From assembly GCF_001647715.1 (NCBI RefSeq), contig NZ_CP015600.1:1364001-1428000 (forward strand): a stretch of DNA of 64,000 bases, read 5' to 3'. The DNA comes from Pseudomonas antarctica (GTDB taxonomy: Bacteria; Pseudomonadota; Gammaproteobacteria; Pseudomonadales; Pseudomonadaceae). A program made the position numbers and the translations under genes. Shown in pieces: positions 17,159 to 26,451 of the stretch (the stretch's first letter is position 1; each line of letters opens with the position of its first letter). The notes below the pieces were generated by a model. It did not search any database. It was not told the DNA's origin and saw only the letters and a list, made by a program, of their open reading frames with translations.

Positions 17159-17941
17159 ATGCGCATCAATCAAAAATTGCAGGACGAGATCCGCGCGCAC
17201 GCCGAGCGTGTCTATCCGGTCGAGGCGTGCGGTGTCCTGATCAAGTCGGCTGTCGGGCGCGAATACGTGCCCTGCGGGAACCTGGCCACCACGCCGCGCG
17301 AACACTTCCAGATCGATCACAAGGACATGGGCCAGGCGGAAGATCGGGGTGAGGTGCTGGCGATCATCCACAGCCATCCCGACAAGGCGCCGGCGCCCAG
17401 CATGGCCGATCGCGTCAGCTGCGAGTTGCACGAATTGCCCTGGGGCATTGTCGGCTGGCCTGGCGGGGAGTTTGAGTGGTTCAAGCCTTCTGGCTTCCAG
17501 GCGCCGCTGCTGGGCCGCGACTTCTCCCATGGCCTGCTGGACTGCTGGGCGGCGTGCCGCGACTGGTACGCACGCGAGGCCGGTCTGCAACTGCCGAACT
17601 TTGAGCGCGCCGACCTGTGGTGGGAGCAGAAAGACGGGCCAAGCCTCTACGAGGACAACTTTGCGGCCACCGGTTTCTACCAGGTCAACGAGGCGAAGCG
17701 CGGCGATATGCTGGTGCTGCAAATTCCAACGCCGGGCCGTGAGTGCTACTTCCCCAATCACGCGGTGATCTACCTGGGCGACGAGCCTGCGCTCACCAGC
17801 GAGCCGGCGCCGAAGCTTGGCGGTTCTGGTCCGTTCATTTACCACCACATGCCTGGGCGTCTGGCGGCCCGCGAAATTTACGGTTGGTCGATGGCCAACC
17901 GCGTCAAACTCATTCTCCGGCACAAGGACTACCGCCCATGA
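17159..17941 (+). CDS. Tail assembly protein K (MPN + NlpC/P60)
   Basis: A 260-residue lambda K-like protein with two enzyme-like domains. Residues 1 to about 110 are a JAB/MPN metalloprotease fold with E-A-C-G-V, HSHPDKAPAPSMAD and Ser/Asp ligands. Residues about 115-240 are an NlpC/P60 domain with the LDCWAACRDWY cysteine and NHAVIYLGD histidine. I chose the ATG just after the L stop. Such proteins act in tail-tip assembly and may trim peptidoglycan. Confidence 0.93.
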   Translation: MRINQKLQDEIRAHAERVYPVEACGVLIKSAVGREYVPCGNLATTPREHFQIDHKDMGQAEDRGEVLAIIHSHPDKAPAPSMADRVSCELHELPWGIVGWPGGEFEWFKPSGFQAPLLGRDFSHGLLDCWAACRDWYAREAGLQLPNFERADLWWEQKDGPSLYEDNFAATGFYQVNEAKRGDMLVLQIPTPGRECYFPNHAVIYLGDEPALTSEPAPKLGGSGPFIYHHMPGRLAAREIYGWSMANRVKLILRHKDYRP

Positions 17942-18525
17942 CGATGCGCACCATCAAGCTCGGCGGCGTGCTGGGCAAGAAGTTCGGCAAGGTATACCAC
18001 CTCGATCTGTACGGCGTTCACGACGCAACCGCCGCGCTGTGCGCGATGAAGCCGGGCTTTGAGAAGTTCATGCGAACAGCTCATGAGCGCGGCATGGTCT
18101 TCGCAGTGTTCGTCGACGAGCGGAACGTCAGCGAGCAGGAGCTTGAACTGGTGGGGCGCACCGAGGGCGACATCCGAATTCAGCCGATCGTGCAGGGGAG
18201 CAAGCAGGCGGGGATGTTCCAAACCCTGCTGGGCGTGGTGCTGATCGTGGCGGGCCTCTTCACCGGTGGCACCACCTCGACGCTAGGAATGGGCTTGCTT
18301 GCCGCCGGCGCCGCTGTAGGCCTGGGCGGCGTGGTGCAAATGCTGTCACCAACCACCAAGGCCAACGCCGAGGGCAAGAACGACGATGGCAACAACCCGA
18401 GCTACGGCTTTGGCGGGGCGATCACCACGATCGCCCAAGGCAACCCTTACCCACTGCTGTACGGCGAGCGCGAGATCGGCGGCGCGGTTGAGTCTGGCGG
18501 GATTTACACCCAAGACAACAGCTGA
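17938..18525 (+). CDS. Tail assembly protein I
   Basis: A 195-residue lambda I-like protein. A ubiquitin-like beta-grasp domain (TIKLGGVLGKKFGKVYHL...) is followed by a hydrophobic Gly/Ala hairpin (about residues 95-140) and a C-terminal GNPYPLLYGEREIGG segment found in the family. It overlaps K by four bases (ATGA). A second in-frame ATG two codons later is possible. Confidence 0.92.
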   Translation: MTMRTIKLGGVLGKKFGKVYHLDLYGVHDATAALCAMKPGFEKFMRTAHERGMVFAVFVDERNVSEQELELVGRTEGDIRIQPIVQGSKQAGMFQTLLGVVLIVAGLFTGGTTSTLGMGLLAAGAAVGLGGVVQMLSPTTKANAEGKNDDGNNPSYGFGGAITTIAQGNPYPLLYGEREIGGAVESGGIYTQDNS

Positions 18526-18541
18526 TTCAGCAAACACAACC

Positions 18542-18562
18542 AACCCGCTTAGGCGGGTTTTT
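18542..18562 (+). terminator. Hairpin between I and J
   Basis: AACCCGC/GCGGGTT with five T, placed immediately before the CTGGAGG site of J. Confidence 0.65.
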
Positions 18563-18578
18563 GCATTCTGGAGGGCGC

Positions 18579-21500
18579 ATGAGCGCAGTAGAAAAGAAAG
18601 CGCGCCGCGTAGCACCTCGCAAGCGTCGGGCGGTGATCGGTAGCAAGGGCGGCCAGGCGAAGCAGAAACAGCCAAGCATCGCCTCAAACAGCGTGCCGTC
18701 GATATCTACCGCGCGAATCACCTACCTGTGGAGCTGGGGCCCCATCGTCGGGCCGGTTGATGGCTTGCGCTCGGTCAAGCTGAACGGAACTGCAATCCAG
18801 GCTCCGGACGGCACGATTAATTATCCCAGCGCCAAGTGGCAGTTCCGCAATGGCGAGCTGAATCAGCAGCGCCTCGAGGGCATACAAGAATCCAGTAACG
18901 AGATCGACGTCAAGAAAGAGCTGGTCTTCGGCACTCCGTGGTTGCACAGCATCACCAACTCGATGATCGACGCTGTGCGCATCCGTCTGAGCTGGCCAAC
19001 CCTTCGCAGTCAGGACGCCTCCGGCAACATCAATGGCGTGCGTATCGATTACGCCGTGGACATCTCCACCGACAACGGACCTTACGTAGAGGTGCTGCTA
19101 TCGTTCGTAGATCGTAAGAACATCACAGAGTATGAGCGGGCGCACCGCCTCGAATTGCCTGCCGGCAACCGCTGGACGATTCGTGTCCGCCGCCTGACTC
19201 CGAATGCCAACTCCGACCTGGTCGTTGACCAGATGATCGTCAAGGCGATTGCCGAGGTGGTCGACAGCGACCAGGAGTATCCACTCACGGCTGTCGGCTG
19301 CCTCGAATACGACGCGCAGACGTTCGGCGGCGATATTGCCAAGATCGCTGTGCTGATGCGCGGACGCATCATTCGTGTGCCGAGCAACTACAACCCCGAA
19401 ACCCGCACTTACGCGACCTCGGGTACCGGCACAAGCAACGGTATTTGGGATGGAACCTTCAAAGAGGCCTACACCAATAATCCGGCTTGGATCTTCTACG
19501 ACCTGGTGCTGCACCCTTACTACGGTCTGGGCGACCGTATCGACGCGACAATGGTTGATCGCTGGTCGCTCTATCGCATCGCGCAGTACTGCGACCAGAT
19601 GGTGCCGGATGGCAAGGGCGGCCAGGAGCCGCGCTTTACCTGCAACCTTTACTTCCAAAAACAGGCCGAAGCCTATGCCGTGCTTCAGGATCTGGCCTCT
19701 ATCTTTCATGGCCTGGCCTACTGGGATGGTAGCCAGATCGTGGTCAATGCCGATATGCCGGGCGATCCGGTCTACACCTACAACCAAACCCAGATCCTGA
19801 ACAGCGGCGCCATCAAGTACGAAGCCACTCGCGCGCGTGACCGGCACACACAGTTCATGGTCTCTTGGGACAACCCAGACCAAGGTTTTGAGACGGACAA
19901 GGAGCCGGTGTTCGACGACGAGGCCATGGTTGAGCTGGGCGGCATCGTGCGCGACACCACCATTGGTGCTATAGGGTGCACATCTCTCGGACAGGCGCAG
20001 CGTGCAGGGCAGTGGGCGGCGCTCACTGAGAAGCTGCAGACCCAAGGTGGCGTTTTCCGTGTTGGTCTGGATGGCGATATTCCGAAGCCTGGCCAGGTCA
20101 TTGCCGTGGCCGATCCTATGCTGGTTGGTCGGAACAACGGTGGGCGAATCGCTGCGGCCGCCGGCCGCGTGGTGACGCTTGACCGCGACACCGTTGTGCC
20201 GGTGGGCGCCCGCCTGATGGTTAACCTGCCCAGCGGAAAGTCAGAGGGGCGCGTAGTAAAGTCGGTTGCCGGCCGCGAGGTCACTTTAATGGCCGACTTC
20301 AGCGAGCAGCCACAGGCCGAGTGCGGCTGGATTCTCGACTACGAAGACCTGAAGCTGATGCAGTTCTATGTCCGCAATGTTACGCGGCCGGAGTGGCACC
20401 AGTTTCAGCTTGAGGTAATCCAGCACGACCCGAGTAAATTCTCTGCTATCGACGGCGGGGCAGTGGTGGACATTCGGCCAATCACAGGCATCCCTGTGGG
20501 CAGCCAGGACGCACCCGCACGCGTCATGCTCAGCCAGAACGTGGTCATTGAGCAGGGTATCGCGGTGACGGTCATGTCCATTGCGTGGGATGCAGCTCCG
20601 GGCGCAGTGGCTTACGACGTTGAATGGAAGTGGGGCGCGCGCGAATGGATCACACTGCCGCGCACCGCGGAACAGATGATTGACGTGCGCGGGATTTACT
20701 CCGGCCAGTATATGGCCAGGGTGCGTGCTGTCAGCGCGCTTAACGTTTCCTCAATCCCGACTACATCGGCGCTCACCAACCTGCAAGGCAAAACCGGCCT
20801 GCCGCCGGCAGTGGCGTTCCTGCGCGCCACCGGCGAGCTCTTCGGGATCAGCATCAAGTGGGGCTTCCCTGCTGGCGCCGAGGACACCCAGCGCACCGAG
20901 CTGTGGTATGGCCCGGCGAACAGTCTGCCGGCCGCAAGCAAGCTGGCCGACCTGGCGTATCCGCAGGCCGACTACCGCATGCAGCAGTTGAAGTCAGGCG
21001 CAACTCTGTTCTTCTGGGCGCGCCTGGTGGATCGAACCGGCAACATCGGGCCGTTCTTCCCTGTCGTGAATGGTGTGATGGGGCAGTCCATTTCGGATGC
21101 TGGGCCGATCCTTGAGCAGATCAAGGGGCAGATCGACGAATCATCGCTGGCTCCAGCTCTAAACGGACGCATCAACCTGATCGACGGCAATGGCCCGGGA
21201 TCCGTGAACGCTCGAAATGCGCAGTTAAGAAAGGATCTTGAGGCGCAAATTAAGCCATATGTGGACGCGCTCTTGTGGGACGCCGCGAAGGCCTACGCCA
21301 AGGGTGACATCGTTCGTCAGGGGAACAAGCTGTACCAGGCCCTGGCCGCTAACACTGGCTCCCAGCCGCCCAGCGCAAACTGGAAGGACGTGGGCGACAT
21401 CCTCACTGATGCAAACGCTTTGGCAATACGGGTTGATAACCTTGACCAGAAAATCACGGTAGTCGACGGGAAGGTGATTGCCACTCAGGACCAGCTCACC

Positions 21501-22571
21501 CAGCTCCAGACAAAGGTAAATGACCCGGTAACTGGCCTGGCGGCTACGGCAAATAACGTCACCCAGGTGAATCAGCGAGTAACCAACGTTGATAACAAGC
21601 TGACCGCGCAGACTGAGCGGATTGACGGTGTTTACGCTGAAATCAACGCCCCGATGGCAGGTTCTGATAATGACCTGGCTGGCGGCACTCAGGGTTATGC
21701 AGGCGTATGGTCTATCCAGTCCGCTGTCACCGATGGCGACTACGCTCAGGCCAAGCGCACAGACACAGTGGAGGCCCAGGTAAACAAAAACTACGCGACC
21801 TACGAGCAGACCGCTACAGCGTTAGTGAACGGCCAGACTGCTCAAGCTGCGCAGACCTCGGTTTTGCGTACAGATTTTGAGGGCAACAAGGCGACAGTCA
21901 ATCAGCAGATCGCCGTTGTATCAGATGCCACGAAAACCAATGCCCAGTCCATTGGCACTCTGCGCACCGACTTCAACAGCAACAGCTCTGCCGTTCAGAC
22001 ATCGCTTAAAACGCTGACCGATTCGAATGAAGCAAACGCGACAGCAACGCAGAACCTGCAAACAACTGTAGGTGGCCATACACAGCAGTTCCAGCAGCAG
22101 GCAAGTATCAATCAGAGCGTTGACGGGAAGGTCAGCGGCACGTACTCGCTCCGTTACAAGCTGGATGTAAACGGCATTCCGTACTCGGCTGGTATCGGTT
22201 TTGGTATCGAGTCAGGTGTGAACGGCAGTGCTATCTCGCGCTTCGTTATCCAGGCTGATCAATTTGCAATATACAACGGTGCACTAGGCGCGGCAGGGTC
22301 CAGCGTGCCATTCGCCGTGAACGGTACGGAGACCTACATCAAGTCTGCTTTTATTCAGGACGGCACGATTACAAACGCCAAGATCGGTAACTACATACAG
22401 TCGAACAACTACGTTGCTGGAGTCAGCGGGTGGAAGCTGTTCTTTGATGGCACGTTCGAAATGAATGGCGTAGTTCCTGGGCAAGGCCGCTCAATGATGA
22501 CAAATAGGTCTCTACGTTTCTGGGATGTGAATGGAGTTAAGAGAGTTCAGATAGGGGACTTGAGCGAATGA
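18579..22571 (+). CDS. Central tail tip / host specificity protein J
   Basis: A 1330-residue lambda J-like protein. The N-terminus is very basic (ARRVAPRKRRAVIGSKGG), followed by the conserved tail-hub region and fibronectin-like domains around residues 650-820. The C-terminal third (from about 900) is a helical, Gln/Asn/Thr-rich stalk with repeated QTxLRTDFxxN segments and a DUF1983-like end (about 1185-1295). J carries receptor specificity in lambda. The start is the ATG after CTGGAGG. Its end overlaps the next gene by 4 bases. Confidence 0.95.
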   Translation: MSAVEKKARRVAPRKRRAVIGSKGGQAKQKQPSIASNSVPSISTARITYLWSWGPIVGPVDGLRSVKLNGTAIQAPDGTINYPSAKWQFRNGELNQQRLEGIQESSNEIDVKKELVFGTPWLHSITNSMIDAVRIRLSWPTLRSQDASGNINGVRIDYAVDISTDNGPYVEVLLSFVDRKNITEYERAHRLELPAGNRWTIRVRRLTPNANSDLVVDQMIVKAIAEVVDSDQEYPLTAVGCLEYDAQTFGGDIAKIAVLMRGRIIRVPSNYNPETRTYATSGTGTSNGIWDGTFKEAYTNNPAWIFYDLVLHPYYGLGDRIDATMVDRWSLYRIAQYCDQMVPDGKGGQEPRFTCNLYFQKQAEAYAVLQDLASIFHGLAYWDGSQIVVNADMPGDPVYTYNQTQILNSGAIKYEATRARDRHTQFMVSWDNPDQGFETDKEPVFDDEAMVELGGIVRDTTIGAIGCTSLGQAQRAGQWAALTEKLQTQGGVFRVGLDGDIPKPGQVIAVADPMLVGRNNGGRIAAAAGRVVTLDRDTVVPVGARLMVNLPSGKSEGRVVKSVAGREVTLMADFSEQPQAECGWILDYEDLKLMQFYVRNVTRPEWHQFQLEVIQHDPSKFSAIDGGAVVDIRPITGIPVGSQDAPARVMLSQNVVIEQGIAVTVMSIAWDAAPGAVAYDVEWKWGAREWITLPRTAEQMIDVRGIYSGQYMARVRAVSALNVSSIPTTSALTNLQGKTGLPPAVAFLRATGELFGISIKWGFPAGAEDTQRTELWYGPANSLPAASKLADLAYPQADYRMQQLKSGATLFFWARLVDRTGNIGPFFPVVNGVMGQSISDAGPILEQIKGQIDESSLAPALNGRINLIDGNGPGSVNARNAQLRKDLEAQIKPYVDALLWDAAKAYAKGDIVRQGNKLYQALAANTGSQPPSANWKDVGDILTDANALAIRVDNLDQKITVVDGKVIATQDQLTQLQTKVNDPVTGLAATANNVTQVNQRVTNVDNKLTAQTERIDGVYAEINAPMAGSDNDLAGGTQGYAGVWSIQSAVTDGDYAQAKRTDTVEAQVNKNYATYEQTATALVNGQTAQAAQTSVLRTDFEGNKATVNQQIAVVSDATKTNAQSIGTLRTDFNSNSSAVQTSLKTLTDSNEANATATQNLQTTVGGHTQQFQQQASINQSVDGKVSGTYSLRYKLDVNGIPYSAGIGFGIESGVNGSAISRFVIQADQFAIYNGALGAAGSSVPFAVNGTETYIKSAFIQDGTITNAKIGNYIQSNNYVAGVSGWKLFFDGTFEMNGVVPGQGRSMMTNRSLRFWDVNGVKRVQIGDLSE

Positions 22572-22921
22572 GTTCTGGGATAAGGATATGGGGGGCGGCG
22601 GGGAATCTGCAATTGGACGAGACCGCGTTCACAGTTCGGGTGGTTTATTCCACATTGGTAACGAGAAACGTAGAGCGTCCAAATGCAACCCGTAGTATTT
22701 TCATAAGTATTCCTGAAGTTAATCCACAGCAATACAAGGCGGTGTGTGTTCCCAACATATCGTTCACTGGAGACACCAGTGGGCAAGATGCACGCAACAC
22801 GCAATTTGATGCTCAAGTATTGGATGGCGGGGTTAGGGTATGGTTTACCAATAGAAATATGCCTTCATCCAGTGCTTTCGGAGTTGGGACGCAAAGGCTC
22901 TTGGTTATGAGGTATCGATAA
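22568..22921 (+). CDS. Receptor-cassette tail protein of unknown function
   Basis: A 117-residue, mostly beta-stranded protein overlapping the end of J (ATGA) and the next gene (one base). It is more AT-rich than the upstream tail genes. Proteins in this position in Pseudomonas siphophages are tail-fibre accessories. No catalytic motif is visible. Confidence 0.75.
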   Translation: MSSGIRIWGAAGNLQLDETAFTVRVVYSTLVTRNVERPNATRSIFISIPEVNPQQYKAVCVPNISFTGDTSGQDARNTQFDAQVLDGGVRVWFTNRNMPSSSAFGVGTQRLLVMRYR

Positions 22922-23559
22922 TGGCCTATGGGCTTCAGTTCACCAACAATGCTGACGTTGTCACATTGGATACGGAATATTCGAGGTTGGTTATTCTGTA
23001 TTCTGCTCGATATAATGCAGGTGCATTTTTTCCCAATCCCATTACCTCTCAAGAGCCACCGCTTATTTTTGTTAGGCCGGATTCTCCGTCTACATTCCAA
23101 TACGTGCGAATTATCGGCAGTCCAGGAAATTGGACGGGGTTTTCAAATGCTCATCCCGCTAACGCACCTGGAACTTATTTTCTCGCGGCTTATGAGTCCA
23201 AGCCGACAGCAAGCTACGGCATGAGGCTGTGGGACGGTAATCAAAAATTATTGTTCGATAATGGTACGCCGTGTGCGCAGTTTACAACTGTGCTTGATAA
23301 TTGGTCTTTGTTGTCATTGACTAATCCCTCACCCGGTAGGTGGACTTATGTTTTTGCTTCACCTATAAATCTTTCTTCAGGGGAGTACATGATGATAAAC
23401 AACCTAGCGGCGGACCTCCCAGGTCAAGACTCATGGTCTAAGCTTTCTTGTGGTATAGACTACCAAAACAATAGAATATTAGTCACTCTTCAGAATATTG
23501 GCGATTTCAGGACTGATGCGTTGTTTTTGCCGCTATTCTTCGCCAAGTCAATAACTTGA
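22921..23559 (+). CDS. Receptor-cassette tail protein of unknown function
   Basis: A 212-residue beta-rich protein, clearly lower in GC than the tail genes upstream. It starts on the stop of its neighbour. Segments such as YGMRLWDGNQKLLFD resemble those of phage tail-tip accessory proteins that decorate J. A receptor-binding or J-stalk role is inferred from position and composition. Confidence 0.75.
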   Translation: MAYGLQFTNNADVVTLDTEYSRLVILYSARYNAGAFFPNPITSQEPPLIFVRPDSPSTFQYVRIIGSPGNWTGFSNAHPANAPGTYFLAAYESKPTASYGMRLWDGNQKLLFDNGTPCAQFTTVLDNWSLLSLTNPSPGRWTYVFASPINLSSGEYMMINNLAADLPGQDSWSKLSCGIDYQNNRILVTLQNIGDFRTDALFLPLFFAKSIT

Positions 23560-23637
23560 TGATAAGTTTCCTTTTTAAGGTTTTGGTTTTTATATAGCTG
23601 GATTTGCAATTGCAGCTTTTATGTTTAGGAGGGATTT

Positions 23638-24123
23638 ATGGCAAGATCGATTATTAACCTTGGCGTAGCGCCTACCGGCCAAGGCGGCGATACATTTCGC
23701 ACCGCCAGCCAAAAGAACAACGACAACTCGGCGGAGCTGTATGCGCGCCAGGCTCTGCTTGGGACGGCGTCTAACGCAACTTTGACGGTAGGTAACTCTG
23801 ACATAACATCAGGGAGAGTACTCAAGGTTGGAGACTATGGTTTTGGCGTTATGCCAGTTTTCAATGATTACGGGTTGGACGTACTTACATCTTTCGGGTA
23901 CTGCTACATCAACAATGGTTACAACGCACCAACAGGTCACCGTTTTGGCTGGCTTTTCTCGCTACCTGTCAGTGACGGTTACGCCATTCAGGAGTTCAGG
24001 TCGCAAACGGATGGCTCTGTGCATACCAGGGCCAAGCTTTCTGGGACGTGGCAGGCCTGGCGGATGACTTACAACACTGGAAATACCACTCGTGCCGCCG
24101 ATGGCACACTGAAGGCGATCTGA
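23638..24123 (+). CDS. Tail fibre protein, short
   Basis: A 161-residue short fibre. The N-terminus (IINLGVAPTGQGGDTFRTASQKNNDN) is the standard attachment segment of Pseudomonas phage and tailocin fibres. The C-terminal half (QTDGSVHTRAKLSGTWQAWR) resembles a pyocin-knob-type domain. It is preceded by an AGGAGG site after a 78-bp AT-rich gap. It probably binds the bacterial surface. Confidence 0.85.
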   Translation: MARSIINLGVAPTGQGGDTFRTASQKNNDNSAELYARQALLGTASNATLTVGNSDITSGRVLKVGDYGFGVMPVFNDYGLDVLTSFGYCYINNGYNAPTGHRFGWLFSLPVSDGYAIQEFRSQTDGSVHTRAKLSGTWQAWRMTYNTGNTTRAADGTLKAI

Positions 24124-24125
24124 CC

Positions 24126-24512
24126 ATGGCAAGAGCAGCAATCAACGTACTCGGCGCTACTGGCGCGACCTATGACTTTGTGACCGCTGGCGCAGGCGTT
24201 ATCGCGTCTTCGCGAAAATCGGCGGGGGTGTACCAGATCACTGGATGCCTGGGCATGGTTCCGTTCCCTCCGGTCGATGATGGATGGGGCTACACGGTTA
24301 ACCAGATCGACAGCCGGGCAGACGTGGACATTCAGTTCGAGGAAGGCGTGCTGACGGTGGTGGTGACCAAGGACGACAAACCGTATGACCTAAAGCACAT
24401 GATCACGCTGCACATCCTGGTGCCGGATGCGCCCGTTGTACCGATGCCACCCATTGAGATTCCCGAATCTGTGGAAGAGCCTGAGCCGCCGGTAGAGGAT
24501 GCCGAATCCTAA
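24126..24512 (+). CDS. Tail protein downstream of the fibre
   Basis: A 128-residue protein starting two bases after the fibre stop. The N-terminus (INVLGATGATYDFVTAGAGVI) suggests a small beta domain; the C-terminus is a Pro/Glu-rich acidic tail (PPIEIPESVEEPEPPVEDAES in outline). No enzymatic motif is visible. It is probably a fibre-associated or assembly protein. Confidence 0.75.
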   Translation: MARAAINVLGATGATYDFVTAGAGVIASSRKSAGVYQITGCLGMVPFPPVDDGWGYTVNQIDSRADVDIQFEEGVLTVVVTKDDKPYDLKHMITLHILVPDAPVVPMPPIEIPESVEEPEPPVEDAES

Positions 24513-24530
24513 TTACTTCGTCGTTCAAAC

Positions 24531-24555
24531 GATGCCGCCTAGAGCGGTTTTTTTT
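24531..24555 (+). terminator. Hairpin before the prophage endolysin
   Basis: A short CCGC/GCGG stem followed by eight T, directly upstream of the CTGGAG site of the endolysin. Confidence 0.6.
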
Positions 24556-24571
24556 CGCCTGGAGAAAAGCT

Positions 24572-25105
24572 ATGCCGATCACCGAGCAGCAACTGCTGCA
24601 GATCCTCCCGAACGCCGGCCGCCAAGCCGGCGTTTTTGTTCCTGTGCTGAATACGGCCATGGCCAAGTATGGAATCGTCACGCGCTTGCGCGTCGCAGCC
24701 TTCATCGCCCAGGTCGGGCATGAGTCTGGCCAACTGCGCTACGTGCGCGAGATCTGGGGGCCCACGGCGCAGCAGCTCACGTACGAAGGTCGTGCCGATC
24801 TGGGCAACACCGTGAAGGGGGATGGTTCCAAGTTCCGTGGCCGGGGCCTGATCCAGATCACCGGACGGGCGAACTACGCGGCGTGCGGTGAAGCATTGGG
24901 CCTGGACCTGATCAATAAGCCGGAATTGCTCGAGCAGCCACAGCACGCCGCGATGTCTGCCGCGTGGTTCTGGTCGACGCGCGGGTTGAACACCCTGGCA
25001 GACCAGAAGGACTTCGCGAAGATCACTCGGCGCATCAATGGCGGGCTCACCGGCCAAGCCGAGCGTCAGGCGCTGTACGACAGGGCGCTGAAGGTGCTGG
25101 GATGA
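24572..25105 (+). CDS. Endolysin, glycoside hydrolase family 19
   Basis: A 177-residue GH19 (chitinase-like) lysozyme that cuts peptidoglycan at the end of infection. The catalytic Glu is E51 in AQVGHESGQL, and the RGRGLIQITGR block of the substrate groove is intact. There is no signal peptide, so release should depend on a holin. A diverged copy serves the tailocin at 41537-42109. The stop overlaps the spanin start. Confidence 0.95.
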   Translation: MPITEQQLLQILPNAGRQAGVFVPVLNTAMAKYGIVTRLRVAAFIAQVGHESGQLRYVREIWGPTAQQLTYEGRADLGNTVKGDGSKFRGRGLIQITGRANYAACGEALGLDLINKPELLEQPQHAAMSAAWFWSTRGLNTLADQKDFAKITRRINGGLTGQAERQALYDRALKVLG

Positions 25106-25620
25106 CGCCGATGCAGAAGCTGGCCGGTCTGGTGTTGCTGGTCCTGGTGTTGATGGCCGGTACAGCCGGCGTCACCTGGCAGGTACAGGACTGGCGGATG
25201 GGCGAGAAGCTTGCCGAGCAGGCCGGCCTGCACAAGGACGACCTGGCGGCGATCAGCAATGCCGCCGCCGCCCAGGCCAGAACTGAGCAGGACAAGCGCC
25301 TGGCCGCAGAACAGAGAGCGGCCGCCGCTGACCAACAACACTCCCTGGAGCTTTCCAATGAACAACGCAAGCAAGCTGCTCTGCGCGATCGCCTTGCCAC
25401 TGCTGATGTGCGGCTGTCAGTCCTTCTCGACGCCACGGATTCAGCCAGTGGCTGCGACGTGCCTGCCACCCCCGGCGCCGCCGGCGTGGTTCATGCAGCC
25501 CGTCGTGCCCAACTTGACCCAGCGCATGCTCAAAGAATTGTCGCCATCACCAGCGATGGGGATAGCGCCGTGATCGCGCTGCGTGCGTGCCAGGCATACG
25601 TCAGGGCTATTGCGCGCTGA
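25102..25620 (+). CDS. Inner-membrane spanin Rz
   Basis: A 172-residue i-spanin: one N-terminal membrane anchor (about residues 6-25, LAGLVLLVLVLMAGTAG), then a charged Ala/Gln/Glu coiled coil spanning the periplasm and a DUF2514-like C-terminus. It overlaps the endolysin by four bases. A lipoprotein Rz1 gene lies entirely inside it in another frame. Rz and Rz1 join to fuse inner and outer membranes during lysis. Confidence 0.92.
   Translation: MTPMQKLAGLVLLVLVLMAGTAGVTWQVQDWRMGEKLAEQAGLHKDDLAAISNAAAAQARTEQDKRLAAEQRAAAADQQHSLELSNEQRKQAALRDRLATADVRLSVLLDATDSASGCDVPATPGAAGVVHAARRAQLDPAHAQRIVAITSDGDSAVIALRACQAYVRAIAR
25358..25573 (+). CDS. Outer-membrane spanin Rz1 nested in Rz
   Basis: A 71-residue lipoprotein encoded wholly within Rz in a different frame. 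It starts at the ATG at 25358 (CTGGAG upstream). A signal peptide with the lipobox region LLMCGC places the lipidated Cys near residue 19, followed by a proline-rich segment (PPPAPPAW), the hallmark of Rz1. The decayed tailocin copy at 42190-42309 keeps a matching C-terminal frame, which supports the call. Confidence 0.9.
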   Translation: MNNASKLLCAIALPLLMCGCQSFSTPRIQPVAATCLPPPAPPAWFMQPVVPNLTQRMLKELSPSPAMGIAP

Positions 25621-25680
25621 CCTACATTCGCGGGCGCGAAAATCAACATCACCCAAAAAACCAACTTGCAAAGGATTGCA

Positions 25681-26451
25681 ATGATGACAAACCCAATCGT
25701 TCCATGGATGGGCGGCAAGCGCCGGCTGTCGAAACGCCTGCTGGCCCTGTTCCCTGAACATGAGTGCTACGTCGAAGAGTTTGCCGGCGGCGCCGCGCTT
25801 TACTTCAAGCGAGAGCAGCCCGCCAAGGTCGAGGTGCTCAACGACCTAAATGGTGAACTGGTGAACCTATACCGCGTGGTCCAGCACCACCTCGAGGAGT
25901 TCGTGCGGCAGTTCAAGTGGGCGCTCAGCTCCCGCCAGATCTTCGAGTGGCAGAAGATGGCGGTGCCGGAAACGCTCACTGACATTCAGCGGGCTGCTCG
26001 CTTCTTCTACCTGCAACAGCATGCCTTCGGGGCGAAAGCCACAGGGCAGACCTTCGGCACCGCCACAACAGCCCGGCCGATTAACCTTTTGCGGATTGAG
26101 GAGAACTTGTCCGAAGCCTGGCAGCGCCTGTCGGGGACATTCGTGGAGAAGCTGCCCTGGCTGAAGTGTGCAGAGAAGTACGATCGGCCTCACACCTTTC
26201 ATTATATGGACCCGCCTTACTGGCAGACCGCAGGCTATGGCGGTGAGTTTGGATTTGGGGAGTACGAGCGAATGGCCGACTTCATGCGCAACTGCCAGGG
26301 CAAGGTGATGGTCAGCATCAATGACCACCCAGATATCCGCCGGGTGTTTGAAGGGTTCCGCTTTGAGTCGATGGATATCCGCTACAGCACAGCCAACCCG
26401 CGGCAGGGGAAGGCGGCGGTCACCGGTGAGTTGGCGATCATGAACTGGTAA
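25681..26451 (+). CDS. Phage DNA adenine methyltransferase (D12/Dam class)
   Basis: A 256-residue N6-adenine methyltransferase. The AdoMet-binding motif is PWMGGKRRL (about residues 8-16) with EEFAGGAAL, and the catalytic DPPY is at 177-180. A TTG start upstream is possible, but the ATG at 25681 has an AAAGG site. As the last late gene, it may methylate phage DNA to evade restriction or compete with host regulation. The recognition site (GATC is likely for this class) cannot be confirmed here. Confidence 0.9.
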   Translation: MMTNPIVPWMGGKRRLSKRLLALFPEHECYVEEFAGGAALYFKREQPAKVEVLNDLNGELVNLYRVVQHHLEEFVRQFKWALSSRQIFEWQKMAVPETLTDIQRAARFFYLQQHAFGAKATGQTFGTATTARPINLLRIEENLSEAWQRLSGTFVEKLPWLKCAEKYDRPHTFHYMDPPYWQTAGYGGEFGFGEYERMADFMRNCQGKVMVSINDHPDIRRVFEGFRFESMDIRYSTANPRQGKAAVTGELAIMNW

